From CALBJU01 sp965247125 (GTDB lineage: Bacteria; Bacteroidota; Rhodothermia; Rhodothermales; UBA10348), in the NCBI GenBank assembly GCA_965247125.1, contig CBDFGO010000001.1:735709-799708 (forward strand): a stretch of DNA of 64,000 nucleotides, given 5' to 3'. The notes under the pieces were generated by a model. The model was not told where the DNA came from, made no database searches, and saw nothing but the letters and a program-made list of their open reading frames with translations. The stretch's first letter is position 1. Every line of letters begins with the position of its first letter. Positions 38,916 through 48,425 of the stretch are shown in pieces. The position numbers and the translations under genes are program-made.

Positions 38916-39743
38916 ATGATCGACCCAATCCACGACCTCTCCATCAAACGGCAGTGCAATCTGCTGGAGCTGAATCGCTCAACGGCCTACTACAAGCCGG
39001 TGGGCGAGAGCAAAGAGAACCTGGCCGTGATGAAAAAACTGGATGAGCTCTACATCGAACGTCCCACGCGAGGATCGCGCACCATGAAGGATGCGCTCGA
39101 GGACAGAGGTATTTTTGTGGGCCGCCATCGAATCCGGCGATTAATGCGTCTGATGGGCCTTATTGCCATTTATCCTAAGAAACGGACCTCGATTCCGGGA
39201 AAAGGTCACAAGATTTATCCGTATCTCTTGCGTAAGCTCAACGTGACGCGGCCCCGGCAGGTTTACGCAAGCGACATCACATTCATTCCGATGAAAAGGG
39301 GATTCGTTTACCTGGTCGCCGTCATTGACTGGTACAGCCGCAAGGTGCTCTCGCACCGGATCTCCAATACGATGGACACCGACTTCTGTGTGGAAGCGCT
39401 CGAAGAAGCAATCGCCGTGTATGGAGCGCCAGAGATCTTCAATACGGATCAGGGCAGCCAGTTCACATCGATGGCCTTCACTGATGTGCTGAAGAATCAT
39501 GACATCAAAATCTCTATGGATGGCAAAGGACGCTGGATGGACAACGTGTTCGTTGAACGTCTGTGGCGTAGCCTGAAATATGAAGAGGTGTACCTTAAAG
39601 CCTATGACAGTGTGGCTGAAGCCCGCAAATCCATTGCTGTATACTTCGACTACTTCAATAACGAAAGGCGACACAGCTCACACGGAAGAAAGACCCCTGA
39701 TCACGTATTTTTTAATCACCAGCCGCTTCAAGAAGCAGCATAA
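38916..39743 (+). CDS. IS3-family transposase OrfB, copy B
   Basis: 275 residues, rve core with ASDITFIPMKR, NTDQGSQFTS and VFVERLWRSLKYEE. Complete. Frame is -1 relative to orfA. Confidence 0.93.
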   Translation: MIDPIHDLSIKRQCNLLELNRSTAYYKPVGESKENLAVMKKLDELYIERPTRGSRTMKDALEDRGIFVGRHRIRRLMRLMGLIAIYPKKRTSIPGKGHKIYPYLLRKLNVTRPRQVYASDITFIPMKRGFVYLVAVIDWYSRKVLSHRISNTMDTDFCVEALEEAIAVYGAPEIFNTDQGSQFTSMAFTDVLKNHDIKISMDGKGRWMDNVFVERLWRSLKYEEVYLKAYDSVAEARKSIAVYFDYFNNERRHSSHGRKTPDHVFFNHQPLQEAA

Positions 39744-39795
39744 TCAATCCGCAAGATTCCACCTAAGACCCTGTCCAGTTTTATAGGACCATCTC

Positions 39796-40679
39796 TCAAC
39801 AATCAATTCTATACTGGAATCATCCACATTAAAAAGACCAATGAAGTATTCAGTGGCGTTCACCCAGCACTCATCACCGCTTCCGTCTTTAAAAAAGTCC
39901 GTACAATTCTGCGAGGAAAGACCGCTCAGCGCAAAACCAAACATGACGTTCTCTTCCGAAGACTATTTAAATGCAGACAGTGCGGATATTCATTGATTGG
40001 AGAAAAACAAAAAGGACGTGTTTACTACCGTTGCCAAACAACATCTTGTCCGACAACCAGCGTCAGGGAAGATGCTGTTGAAAAGGAACTGATTTCATTT
40101 CTCTGGGGAGTGAAATCTAATCAGAAGTTAAAAGATCAATTCCTTGAACGGGTCTGTGAACTAGAAGCAAACGACAAAGGAATGTCGGAGGACATCTTGA
40201 ACTCGCTTCAGCTTCAGCTTTATCACATAGACGAGCACCAATCCAGATTAACAGATGCGCTAATAGATCTACTGATTGACAAAGAAGCGTTCAAGCAAAG
40301 AAAGGCAAAACTCGTGATTGCACGGCGCGAAGTAGAAGAGAAAATCCGAGCCCATTCAACCGATATAAATGCCACGTTTCAAAACACAAAAAAATTCCTT
40401 GAACTGGCTTCTACGTCTTCGTTGACCTACCAAAACGGAAACAAGGAAGTAAAACGTGATATTGTCTCAAAACTAACCTTGAACCGCTCAGTTCAGGGTA
40501 AAAACATTGCAGTTGAGCTCTCAAATCCTGCTCACATGCTCTCATATTTGGGGTTTTTTCATTGTTGTGACCCACATCAGGGTGCACCTCGAACTTTAGA
40601 GGATGTTGTTGACGAGTTGGTTGAATACTTCCGTGTTCAGGCGGAGAAAAAGAAGCGGAATGCCAAACGAAGTCCCTGA
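39796..40679 (+). pseudogene. Large serine recombinase, C-terminal part (5' end lost at IS3 copy B)
   Basis: About 294 codons. It opens with the end of the Recombinase domain (NQFYTGIIHIKKTNEVFSG, VHPALITASVFKKVRTIL), then a zinc ribbon (LFKCRQCGYSLIGE ... YYRCQTTSC), a long coiled coil and a basic tail (KKKRNAKRSP). The catalytic Ser domain is missing, so it cannot integrate or excise anything now. Its 3' end is duplicated at 47318. Such enzymes serve phages and integrative elements, which suggests that a mobile island entered here. Confidence 0.8.
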
Positions 40680-40693
40680 AGTCCCTGAAGTCC
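40567..40693. repeat. Recombinase 3' end plus 9-bp tandem repeats (first copy)
   Basis: Bases 40567-40658 are identical to 47318-47409. The stop codon falls inside 9-bp repeats of GAAGTCCCT (two full copies plus GAAGTCC here; four plus a part at the second site). Confidence 0.9.
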
Positions 40694-40706
40694 TAAAAAT
40701 CAGCAA

Positions 40707-41906
40707 CTAGAGTACGACGACTATACGACCAAATCTATCGGCTCCGATAATATTGCTCACCAAATAAACGCCTGCAGATAAATTGGTGATATCGAACATA
40801 CATACTCCGTTAGAACTGTATGTGAGTTTGTAGATCGGGACGGCCGCAGCACGGATATCAAGAATCGATATAGTATTGCACGTCAGATTTCGATCACTTC
40901 GTACCGTTATGAAATTGCTTGCAGGATTTGGGTAAACATCTACTAAAAACCGAGGGTATTCAGGGCTTTGATTCTGAGTATCGGTTGCCGAAAGAAGTCG
41001 GACTAAATCTAGACCACCTGTGCGTGCTATGTATAACGTCGAATCTGATACTGGATACAACTCAGAGGAGGATACGGCTTCTATTCCAAGTGAAAGCCAC
41101 GAGCGTCCAGCGTCAGTACTTTCCCAGAGTTCACCGCTGAATACTGCATACAGACGAGAATTCAATGATTCGAGTTGAAAACTTCCAAAATATGCCGTTT
41201 CAGTTACTGAGGACTGCGATGGCAGGGAGATATGTTCAAATACATTTTGACCAAACAGCACAAATCCGTCAGGTGTCCTGACGGTAGCCCTTAGGTCTCC
41301 GATGCGACTAAATGTTTCAGTCGAATCTACCCAGGATAGGCCTGCATCCCAGGAATAGTGAAACCTACCTGCAACTCCAGAAATTGAAGAGGTAGCAACG
41401 AGTATGGTGTCGTTAATAGACGCCAATTTATTCGGGCTAATTCCCTGAAGAATTGCCTCCGTTTCTTCCCAACTTTCGCCAAAGTCAAAGGAACGAAGTA
41501 CGCCCGTTATAGAACTTGCAAGCAAGAGACCATCCTTCGTTTCTAAGAGATGGCGGATGCGTGGTAGGCCACTTACGAGATCCCAAGTGACTCCCGCATC
41601 GTGAGAGAAAATAAGCCCACCTCCAGCTCCGTCAGCGGAGGCCAAGATGGTGTCGGGAGATACGATATGGACGGCAAGGATGTCAGCCGAGCTCGACTCG
41701 CTGATCGGAGCGACAGTTGTCCAGGTTTCAGCTCCAATCCGGAGATGAATTTTACCTTTGTTTGTGCCAACCACGAGTAGTTCTCCTCGAGCTGACAACG
41801 ATAATATGCGCTCAGAAGGAATCTCAAGAATAGATGACACGGCCTGGCAGCGAGCATCCTGCCACAAGAAGGTTAACGACAGTACCAACACCAATGAAAT
41901 TCGCAT
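40707..41906 (-). CDS. Secreted BNR/sialidase-type propeller with T9SS sorting tail
   Basis: 399 residues from ATG at 41906, chosen for its signal peptide (RISLVLVLSLTFLWQDARC). Repeated Asp-box-like blades appear: GGLIFSHDAGVTWDLVSG, GVLRSFDFGESWEE, RFHYSWDAGLSWVDS, GELWESTDAGRSWLSLG. The C-terminal sorting domain begins FLVDVYPNPASNFI and ends RFGRIVVVL. Blades with S-x-D-x-G-x-x-W fit photosystem-stability/VPS10 or sialidase-like propellers without evident catalytic residues. Surface or secreted protein of unknown role. Confidence 0.75.
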   Translation of the reverse strand: MRISLVLVLSLTFLWQDARCQAVSSILEIPSERILSLSARGELLVVGTNKGKIHLRIGAETWTTVAPISESSSADILAVHIVSPDTILASADGAGGGLIFSHDAGVTWDLVSGLPRIRHLLETKDGLLLASSITGVLRSFDFGESWEETEAILQGISPNKLASINDTILVATSSISGVAGRFHYSWDAGLSWVDSTETFSRIGDLRATVRTPDGFVLFGQNVFEHISLPSQSSVTETAYFGSFQLESLNSRLYAVFSGELWESTDAGRSWLSLGIEAVSSSELYPVSDSTLYIARTGGLDLVRLLSATDTQNQSPEYPRFLVDVYPNPASNFITVRSDRNLTCNTISILDIRAAAVPIYKLTYSSNGVCMFDITNLSAGVYLVSNIIGADRFGRIVVVL

Positions 41907-42089
41907 ACGCAACCGGCTAACTATTTTAGTTCCCCAAATACGACAATGTACTTGTCTGCCACCTGAAATGAAAGCCAAATAATCTACTAGACCGAGAATG
42001 GCACTATGAACTCTCAGAACTGGTGTGTAAACGTCAGAACAATAGTGAATAAGTGTATTGAGAATTGAGTTAAGCGCTCTTTCCGAATG

Positions 42090-43473
42090 GAGCTATGCCC
42101 AAAAGTTGTGTATGGAAGGTTTAGGCAGCGTGTCGTTCTGATGTAATTCCGTCGGTGAATTTGATTCCTTTTTTTACAAGTTGCAATAGGTGCGGTGCAT
42201 TCAGTTTCCTCCACTTCTTCTGAGCCTCTTTACATAGACGGAAGGCCATTGCAAGAGCTGTTTCTCGGCTCAGACATCCCCTCGTTTTGGCGGTCCTGAG
42301 GCGCACGGTCGCGAACGTAGATTCGATCGGATTTGTGCTCCGAAGATGGATCCAGTGTTCTGCCGGAAAGTCATAAAAAGCGAGCAGTTCTTCTCGGTCT
42401 TTCACCAGAATCTCTGCTGCTTTCGGATACTTTTGCTGGTAGGCTTTGATGAAAAACAGAAGGGCGCTCTCTGCCTGCTTTTTTGTTTCTGCTGTATAGA
42501 TCTGCGTGAGGTGACCTTTTGCCTTCTTCTGAACGGACTTGGGCAGGCGGTTGAGCACATTTGCTGTCTTGTGCACCCAACAGCGTGCGGCTCGCGTCTC
42601 GGGATAAACTTCTGCGAGAGCACTCCAGAATCCCATGGCTCCATCGGCAACAGCCAGCTTCGGTCCTTGATCCAGCCCGCGGTGCCTCAGCTCCAGGAGC
42701 AACTCTCGCCACGACTGCTTGCTCTCGCGAAAGCCGTCCTCGAGTGCTATAAGCTCCTTCCTTCCATCGGCCGTAGCGCCGATCACGACCAGCAGACACA
42801 GTTTCTGTTTATCCATGCGTACGTTTACGTGAATACCGTCGGCCCAGAAATAGACGTAGTGCTTCTCCTTCAGGCTCCGCTTTTGCCAGTCTTCGTGCTC
42901 CCTTGTCCAAAGCGTCTTCAGGCGCGCAATCGTCGAGGAGGTCAGCCCTGGGGCATCAGGACCAACAAGGGCCGAGAGCGCTGCCTCAAAGCCGCCCGTT
43001 GAAACTCCCTTCAGGTACAACCATGGAATGAGAGCCTCAAGCGAGCGGCTCTTGCGGAGGTAGGCTGGTAGTATCGAACTGCGGAAACCGATTCTATCCT
43101 CACCCCGACCCGTACGGTCGCGTATGCGGGGCATCTTTACAGCGACCTCCCCGATACCAGTCAAAATCTTCCTCTCTGGCAGATATCCATTGCGAACGAT
43201 GCGGTGGCGATTCTCTTCGTCGCGCAGGAACTGGTAGCGCTGGCAGAAAGCTTCAACCTCGGCCTCAACGGCTGTGGCCAGCATCTTTGCGGCCCCTGTT
43301 CGCAATACTTCTGTCAACACATCCTCTGTGCTATTGTAGTTCTCGTTCTCGTGTGCGTTATTCGTCTTCATGGGCGGTGTATCCTCCAATCTTCGGATTG
43401 ACAATGACGTAATCATCATCAGGATACGCCGCCTATACCTTTTTCACCCGTACACAACTTTCGGGGTTAACTC
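42090..43473 (-). mobile_element. IS256-family element, copy 6, target duplication 8 of 9
   Basis: 1384 bp. Flanks TTCCGAATG and CTCCGAATG differ at one base, consistent with a true 9-bp duplication that has since mutated. It sits in the intergenic region in front of the large metallopeptidase gene and may have displaced its promoter. Confidence 0.92.
42121..43371 (-). CDS. IS256-family transposase, copy 6
   Basis: 416 residues, protein identical to copy 1, intact. Confidence 0.95.
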   Translation of the reverse strand: MKTNNAHENENYNSTEDVLTEVLRTGAAKMLATAVEAEVEAFCQRYQFLRDEENRHRIVRNGYLPERKILTGIGEVAVKMPRIRDRTGRGEDRIGFRSSILPAYLRKSRSLEALIPWLYLKGVSTGGFEAALSALVGPDAPGLTSSTIARLKTLWTREHEDWQKRSLKEKHYVYFWADGIHVNVRMDKQKLCLLVVIGATADGRKELIALEDGFRESKQSWRELLLELRHRGLDQGPKLAVADGAMGFWSALAEVYPETRAARCWVHKTANVLNRLPKSVQKKAKGHLTQIYTAETKKQAESALLFFIKAYQQKYPKAAEILVKDREELLAFYDFPAEHWIHLRSTNPIESTFATVRLRTAKTRGCLSRETALAMAFRLCKEAQKKWRKLNAPHLLQLVKKGIKFTDGITSERHAA

Positions 43474-43529
43474 CTCCGAATGCGGGAAAAACTAAGATCG
43501 CCGGGTGCAACAAAATTACCGGTAGAATC

Positions 43530-46500
43530 ATGACACCACCTCGCTCTCGCCGAGTCGCGTTCTTTGCGGCATCGCTCGTCACTATTTCAAGTCTGTTATT
43601 CATTTCGCCCGCCATGGCAAGACAAACAATCGACCAGCGAGTCGCCTGGGATGAATTCCGGTCCGAAAACGACCCTTCTTCTAGGGCATCGATTCGGTTC
43701 GACGAGGCAAGCGGATCGATTGCAAGGGCGGCAGGCTTTCTATGGCCCGCTGCAACGACCAACGGGGACACAATAGAAGGCGCTAGGGAATTTATGCGAT
43801 CGAACAAGTCTTGGCTAGGAGTAGATGTTGCGTTGTTAGACCTTAGAGTGGTTAGAAATCGTCGTCATAGAGACAATACCTATGTACGGTTCCAGCAGTA
43901 CTGGGATGGAATTGAAATACTTGATGCGAGGCTTCACGTTTCACTTTCCATTCAAGGGGTGTTTGCTATTAGCGGTTCAGTGTACAATGACAAATATGTT
44001 GCTGGAATATTTTCAGTTTCTGAGCAAGCTGCTGAAGAGAAAGCAAAGAACTCGTTGGGAGACGGTAGGGAACTTGGCGGAGCCTTGATTACAAAAAAAC
44101 TTCTCGCGCATAAGCAAGATCTCTATTTGGAACCAGTGTATGATGTCAGATTGGGTGACATAACTACTCGACTGAGTGCAGAAAGCGGAAATGTGATTTT
44201 TCAGTTTTCCAGTCATATGGGATCAGCTAATGCTGTGCCTCTCAAAGAAGTGTCTAAACGTGTGCATGATAAATCGGCGCGAGCACCCGTTACGTGCGCA
44301 ACGAGCGTAGCAGGAAAGGCCTATAATTCTAATCCAACGAATCCTGATACTGATACCACTGGCGATTCAGTTACTCTGTACCGTCTCTGTTCTGATGAGG
44401 AGCTGGATGGCAAGTACATCACCCTATATCAGTACGATGACACAGAAATCGTTCCCCATGACGGAAATAATAAGTTCGAATATGACCCAGAACCAAAACC
44501 CGCGGAAACATCCTGTTCCATCGAAGGAAGTAACGATTATGACTTCAACAACCATGATTGCTCATATTTCGACGCAGTCAATGTCTACTTCCACATAGAT
44601 GAATTCGCCTACTATATGGATGCTACCGTGGGTGTCCAGGGTTTGGACACGACATATAAAATTGACGCCTACACACATGATTCTGGAAGACAAGCCACTT
44701 TCGGAGCATGGTCATATGTCGGAGATTCGGAATCTGACCCGAGATTCGAATTTGCACATCGGGAGCCAGATAGTTTGGGGGGGAGGGCTTATGATGCGGC
44801 GAAATTTGAGGATATTATTTATCACGAATATTCCCACCTGCTCGCATGGGCAACGACCGATCTGGGCTATGACACGGACACCAAGCAAAGGCTAAATGAA
44901 GGGTATGCAGATTTTTTCACTGCGGCCTACACAGATGACGCAGAGATCGCAGAGAAATGGGTTCGATGCGAAATAGCGGCTCTAGCCGAACTCCCGGAAA
45001 ACGATGGACCTGATGTGGTCCACATCAGAGAGGTGAATTCATCCTCCACCACGTGGAACGCAAGCGATTTTAACAGCACCGATCTGCGATTTAACGAGTG
45101 CGAATATCAATTTGTAAAATCGAAAAATCCGACTGTGATCGAGGTGAAATCGTTTTGGTTTGGAGCAAAAGAGGACAATCAATATGCTGGCGGAATGATA
45201 TGGGCTGGGGCACTTTGGGATATTAGAAACAAGGGGACCAGAACCGATGCAATCCAATTAGTTATCGATAGTATGGAGGGTGCCCCTGGAGCACCATCTA
45301 GTTTCGAAGATGCCGCTCAGTGGATACTGGAGGCGAAGGCTGCCAATCCATCCACTTACGCCAGTATTACCTACCACGAAATTCTAGAATCGTTTTTTCA
45401 GAGGGAGATTTACCCAGAAATAGATGAAGATTGGACAATTCCTAGCGGCGTCACACTCACTCTGGATGGTGCGACGCTGAAGTTTGGCACTGGTGTTCAG
45501 CTTACAGTAGCAGGGACTCTAACGGCAACCGGTGTTACATTTCAAGCGCAAGGCGCAGGAACTTGGGAAGGAATCAGCGTGACAGGAACCACGACACTGA
45601 CATCATCAGATGTGGAGGATGTAAGCGCACCATCTTCTGCTGGCGCCATCGATTGCTCGAGCTGTACGCTAGATTTAGACAACACGAATGTCAGTGTAGC
45701 TTCCGGGATTTCGAACAACTACGCGATCAAAACCACGGGTACAGTAACGGTTGACTCCGGAGTATTTGATGCGTCTGACCACGTGGTTGTACTTGCTACG
45801 GGATCGTCCGCTTCATTCAGCTCTTCAGATGCGGAATTTTCGACTGGAAACAGCAGCAACTATTCTATAAACGCGAGTTCTTCCGCGGATGTAGATCTAA
45901 TTCCTGGCGGAACCGGATCGAATACTATTAAAGGATTAGGTCTTGTTGCTCAAGGAGGAGGCACTATTGATGCTGGTTCCGATTCTGCCCAAGATGGCGA
46001 ACAGCATTTTTGTCGGGAGACAGGAACTGTCACTCTGAGGGCGCTCGGATCAGGAACGGAGCTCTATGCAGAATACTCCTATTTTCCCAGCGGAGATGAT
46101 CCGGTGGAAACGGCTACGGGCGGAGCGACAATCTTTTACGATGGAAATCAGGGCTCAGCAACATGCTCTTACTCAAAAGGAAATTCACAGATGCCGAGTG
46201 TTGCTCGATCCGGTACGAATCCATCCTTGCCCCAACTGTTACGGCAAAAGGTTCGGGACAAGTCATTTTCATCTTTCGTTGATGCTCTTGGTGGCGCAGA
46301 AGTTTCTTCTGATTCGCGGATATCCTCTGCCATAATGTCTGAGATCAGGAATGCGTACAAGAAAAATTCAGATCCAACATTCAGATCATCACTAAAACAA
46401 CTCGCCTCTAAGTTCACTACAACTTCCTATCCGAAGGAATTGTTTATCGCTCAAGCAGCCCTGATTGATGGCCAAAAGGATCTCGCAGCAAACCTCCTAG

Positions 46501-47024
46501 TCCAGGTCGCGGCCCTCAATCATGGAACCGAACTTGCTAACCGCGCTCTCGTCGATCTCGTAATTCTTTCTGTGTCGCAGAGTGATTACGTTGAAGCGCG
46601 TTATTTTTTCGATCAACTTTCTGGATCAGATGAATCTGTTCAGGAAACGCGAGACGTGCTCTCAGCAATTTTTCAAAGAGCTGGAGTATCAGCGGGTGCT
46701 GGGAAAGACGGAGTATCGGAGATAGTCCAAGCGTACGAAGATCAAAAATACGTAAGTACCGACCTGTTTGAAGGACTATCAGCCTATCCTAATCCTTTCA
46801 ATCCGGAAACCATAATTCAATTTAACTTGCGATCGTCAGGCCGAGTTCAGGTACAAATCGTAGACGTTCTTGGGCGAATCGTGGAGACTCTCGCTGACGG
46901 GCCACTGGCATCTGGCCAGCATCAGTTCAGGTTCAACGCACGATTGCAGACGAGCGGACTTTACTTTGTACGGGTTGGAATTGGTGGTAGATATAACACA
47001 CTGCCGATAGTTTTTCTCAAGTAG
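43530..47024 (+). CDS. Large secreted zinc metallopeptidase with beta-helix-like region and T9SS sorting tail
   Basis: 1164 residues. Signal peptide (FFAASLVTISSLLFISPAMA), FTP-type propeptide (YVRFQQYWDGIEILDARLHV near 120-140), catalytic domain with IIYHEYSHLL (HEXXH, near 430) and third ligand in LNEGYADFFTA. After about 630 a Ser/Thr-rich repetitive region (WTIPSGVTLTLDGATLKFG, TVAGTLTATGVTFQAQG) resembles a parallel beta-helix. Then a helical region, and a classic tail LSAYPNPFNPETIIQFNL ... IVDVLGRIVETLADG. It is related to the broken peptidase at 29.5 kb. Likely a secreted fungalysin-like protease; IS256 copy 6 lies 56 nt before its ATG. Confidence 0.82.
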   Translation: MTPPRSRRVAFFAASLVTISSLLFISPAMARQTIDQRVAWDEFRSENDPSSRASIRFDEASGSIARAAGFLWPAATTNGDTIEGAREFMRSNKSWLGVDVALLDLRVVRNRRHRDNTYVRFQQYWDGIEILDARLHVSLSIQGVFAISGSVYNDKYVAGIFSVSEQAAEEKAKNSLGDGRELGGALITKKLLAHKQDLYLEPVYDVRLGDITTRLSAESGNVIFQFSSHMGSANAVPLKEVSKRVHDKSARAPVTCATSVAGKAYNSNPTNPDTDTTGDSVTLYRLCSDEELDGKYITLYQYDDTEIVPHDGNNKFEYDPEPKPAETSCSIEGSNDYDFNNHDCSYFDAVNVYFHIDEFAYYMDATVGVQGLDTTYKIDAYTHDSGRQATFGAWSYVGDSESDPRFEFAHREPDSLGGRAYDAAKFEDIIYHEYSHLLAWATTDLGYDTDTKQRLNEGYADFFTAAYTDDAEIAEKWVRCEIAALAELPENDGPDVVHIREVNSSSTTWNASDFNSTDLRFNECEYQFVKSKNPTVIEVKSFWFGAKEDNQYAGGMIWAGALWDIRNKGTRTDAIQLVIDSMEGAPGAPSSFEDAAQWILEAKAANPSTYASITYHEILESFFQREIYPEIDEDWTIPSGVTLTLDGATLKFGTGVQLTVAGTLTATGVTFQAQGAGTWEGISVTGTTTLTSSDVEDVSAPSSAGAIDCSSCTLDLDNTNVSVASGISNNYAIKTTGTVTVDSGVFDASDHVVVLATGSSASFSSSDAEFSTGNSSNYSINASSSADVDLIPGGTGSNTIKGLGLVAQGGGTIDAGSDSAQDGEQHFCRETGTVTLRALGSGTELYAEYSYFPSGDDPVETATGGATIFYDGNQGSATCSYSKGNSQMPSVARSGTNPSLPQLLRQKVRDKSFSSFVDALGGAEVSSDSRISSAIMSEIRNAYKKNSDPTFRSSLKQLASKFTTTSYPKELFIAQAALIDGQKDLAANLLVQVAALNHGTELANRALVDLVILSVSQSDYVEARYFFDQLSGSDESVQETRDVLSAIFQRAGVSAGAGKDGVSEIVQAYEDQKYVSTDLFEGLSAYPNPFNPETIIQFNLRSSGRVQVQIVDVLGRIVETLADGPLASGQHQFRFNARLQTSGLYFVRVGIGGRYNTLPIVFLK

Positions 47025-47189
47025 TATCCATGCGATTTCGAGATGGCGTTTAAGAAGGGGTCAATCTGATTCCACATTAGCCCTTTCTTTTAGCCCAGGT
47101 GTGCTCCCATAATCAGGTTGCTTGAAGAATGGGAAGGAAAACGGAGTGGTTGAGATGGCATTTATCCTAACGGACTTCGAAGTCAAAAG

Positions 47190-47313
47190 CGAGTTTTGAG
47201 ACGGAATTGAATTTTGAGATGCCATTTACGGTATCCGTATCTCAAAACTCGAACTATACGACAAGAGCCCTCAACTGAGGGCTCTTGTGGGTGATATTTG
47301 CCGGTTCCGGCAA
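47190..47313. repeat. Cluster of four perfect inverted repeats
   Basis: Four inverted repeats lie within 124 bp: CGAGTTTTGAGA (47190-47201) with its complement at 47240-47251; TACGG/CCGTA nested inside; ACAAGAGCCCTCA (47261-47273) with its complement after 2 nt; TTGCCGG (47298-47304) with its complement after 2 nt. No coding frame crosses the region plausibly. It adjoins the second recombinase-tail copy, so an attachment or recombination region is possible; a terminator role for part of it is the simpler option. Confidence 0.6.
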
Positions 47314-47317
47314 GCTG

Positions 47318-47463
47318 GTGACCCACATCAGGGTGCACCTCGAACTTTAGAGGATGTTGTTGACGAGTTGGTTGAATACTTCCGTGTTCAGGCGGAGAAA
47401 AAGAAGCGGGAGACGAACCGAAGTCCCTGAAGTCCCTGAAGTCCCTGAAGTCCCTGAAGTCCT
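47318..47463. repeat. Second copy of the recombinase 3' end with expanded 9-bp repeats
   Basis: 92 bp identical to 40567-40658, then a diverged KKRETNRSP stop end, followed by four copies and a part of GAAGTCCCT (47420-47463). Only the tail of the recombinase gene is present. It lies 6 nt from the stop of the membrane protein of the TIR pair. Confidence 0.88.
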
Positions 47464-47469
47464 TTTCTG

Positions 47470-47901
47470 TTACAAAATCGAAATTACGACATACACCAAA
47501 AGAAGCATGTAGAACCAAAAAAACAGCATAGGTAACTTTTTCTCTACAACAGTCAGCTTCCCATACGTTTTCTTATCTGTACCCTTTTTTAACAAATCCC
47601 ATTCGTCAGTGTAGACCTTCCAGGCTAATTCCTCCTCCATTTTATGGATCACTTTATATTTTGCTGAATTCAGATTTCGATAATTTTTAATAATAGAAGC
47701 CCAAACAGTACACAGTAATCCACCAAAAATGGCGATTAGAATATGTAAAAAGGAAAATTCTGATTGTGTTGCAAGAAAAGCAAAGACAACGGAGTTCACT
47801 GACAGGAAAATTTTGTTTGCTTCCTCGCGTCGTGAACTAACGCGATCAGCCATTTCTACGGCTATTTTATATTGTTCAAGTAAAACTTCGTTATAGGTCA
47901 T
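47470..47901 (-). CDS. Small multi-pass membrane protein, partner of the TIR-like gene
   Basis: 143 residues. N-terminal helix with EMADRVSSRREEANKIFL, then hydrophobic segments at about 30-46, 50-68 and 121-143, with a charged cytoplasmic helix between. The ADR-S-RR--AN-FFL pattern resembles RipA-family or SLATT-like small membrane proteins, which have been proposed as pore-forming effectors in conflict systems. Its ATG starts 2 nt after the stop of the TIR-like gene, so the two should be translated together. The effector role is inferred from context. Confidence 0.65.
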   Translation of the reverse strand: MTYNEVLLEQYKIAVEMADRVSSRREEANKIFLSVNSVVFAFLATQSEFSFLHILIAIFGGLLCTVWASIIKNYRNLNSAKYKVIHKMEEELAWKVYTDEWDLLKKGTDKKTYGKLTVVEKKLPMLFFWFYMLLLVYVVISIL

Positions 47902-47903
47902 AA

Positions 47904-48344
47904 TTAGTCAACTTCTCTAATAGCTGCGACTATCGGTTTAGAATTCCATCCGACAATTTTATCTGCGTTATCCTTTACTACTTTGGATGTTCTTTCGCTA
48001 CCCCAGGGCTGCACGGCAATAATCGGCTTTGGATTCGTAAATCCTGAGTTTGCTAGATTTATCTCTTTTAGTATCCATTTACTATAGGAGGAATAAACCC
48101 CGCTTAGAATTAGCACTGCATCACAAAATTGCATTCGCTCTTTGATTGCGGCGAGAAGTTCTTTGTCGGTTCCTTTCTTGTGAATCGGATTGTCTTTAGA
48201 AACCGAGTAATTGCTGTACGAAAATCGTGGAGAGGTATCAAGCATTTTGATGAGCTTTATGTATGCGTCTGAATAAGCCCATGAGTGACTAATAAAAAGA
48301 TTATATGTTTTCATAACGTTTGTATTGGCTGTTAATAAGCTCAT
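47904..48344 (-). CDS. TIR-like protein of the ThsB/DUF1863 type
   Basis: 146 residues. KTYNLFISHSWAYSDAYIKL, the internal FSYSNYSVSKDNPIHKKGTD, then CDAVLILSGVYSSYSKWILKEI and PIIAVQPWGSE form the complete flavodoxin-like TIR fold of the MTH538/ThsB family, a sensor and NAD-derived signal producer in Thoeris defence. ATG at 48344 is supported by AGAGGAG 5 nt upstream; the internal Met at 48314 has no such site. It pairs with a membrane protein, not with a SIR2/SLOG ThsA, so it is not a standard type I Thoeris. AT-richer than its neighbours. Confidence 0.8.
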   Translation of the reverse strand: MSLLTANTNVMKTYNLFISHSWAYSDAYIKLIKMLDTSPRFSYSNYSVSKDNPIHKKGTDKELLAAIKERMQFCDAVLILSGVYSSYSKWILKEINLANSGFTNPKPIIAVQPWGSERTSKVVKDNADKIVGWNSKPIVAAIREVD

Positions 48345-48425
48345 TATACTCCTCTAGCTTACTATTCCAACCAGATATCAATTTGTAGAGATGAAAAGCG
48401 ATTCAGAGGATTTGGATATTCTCGG

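Larger units (their letters stand above)
38528..39795 (+). mobile_element. IS3-family element, copy B
   Basis: 1268 bp, ends GAGATGGTCC and its inverted repeat (second homologous block GGTGGA(G/A)TCTTGCG further in). Both flanks read TCA, possibly a 3-bp target duplication, but the two flanking gene fragments are unrelated and out of frame, so the match may be chance. Confidence 0.9.

Noticed and set aside
38525..39798. TCA/TCA as proof that IS3 copy B is a simple insertion
   Set aside because: A 3-bp match is weak, and removing the element does not join the two flanking fragments in frame or into one family.
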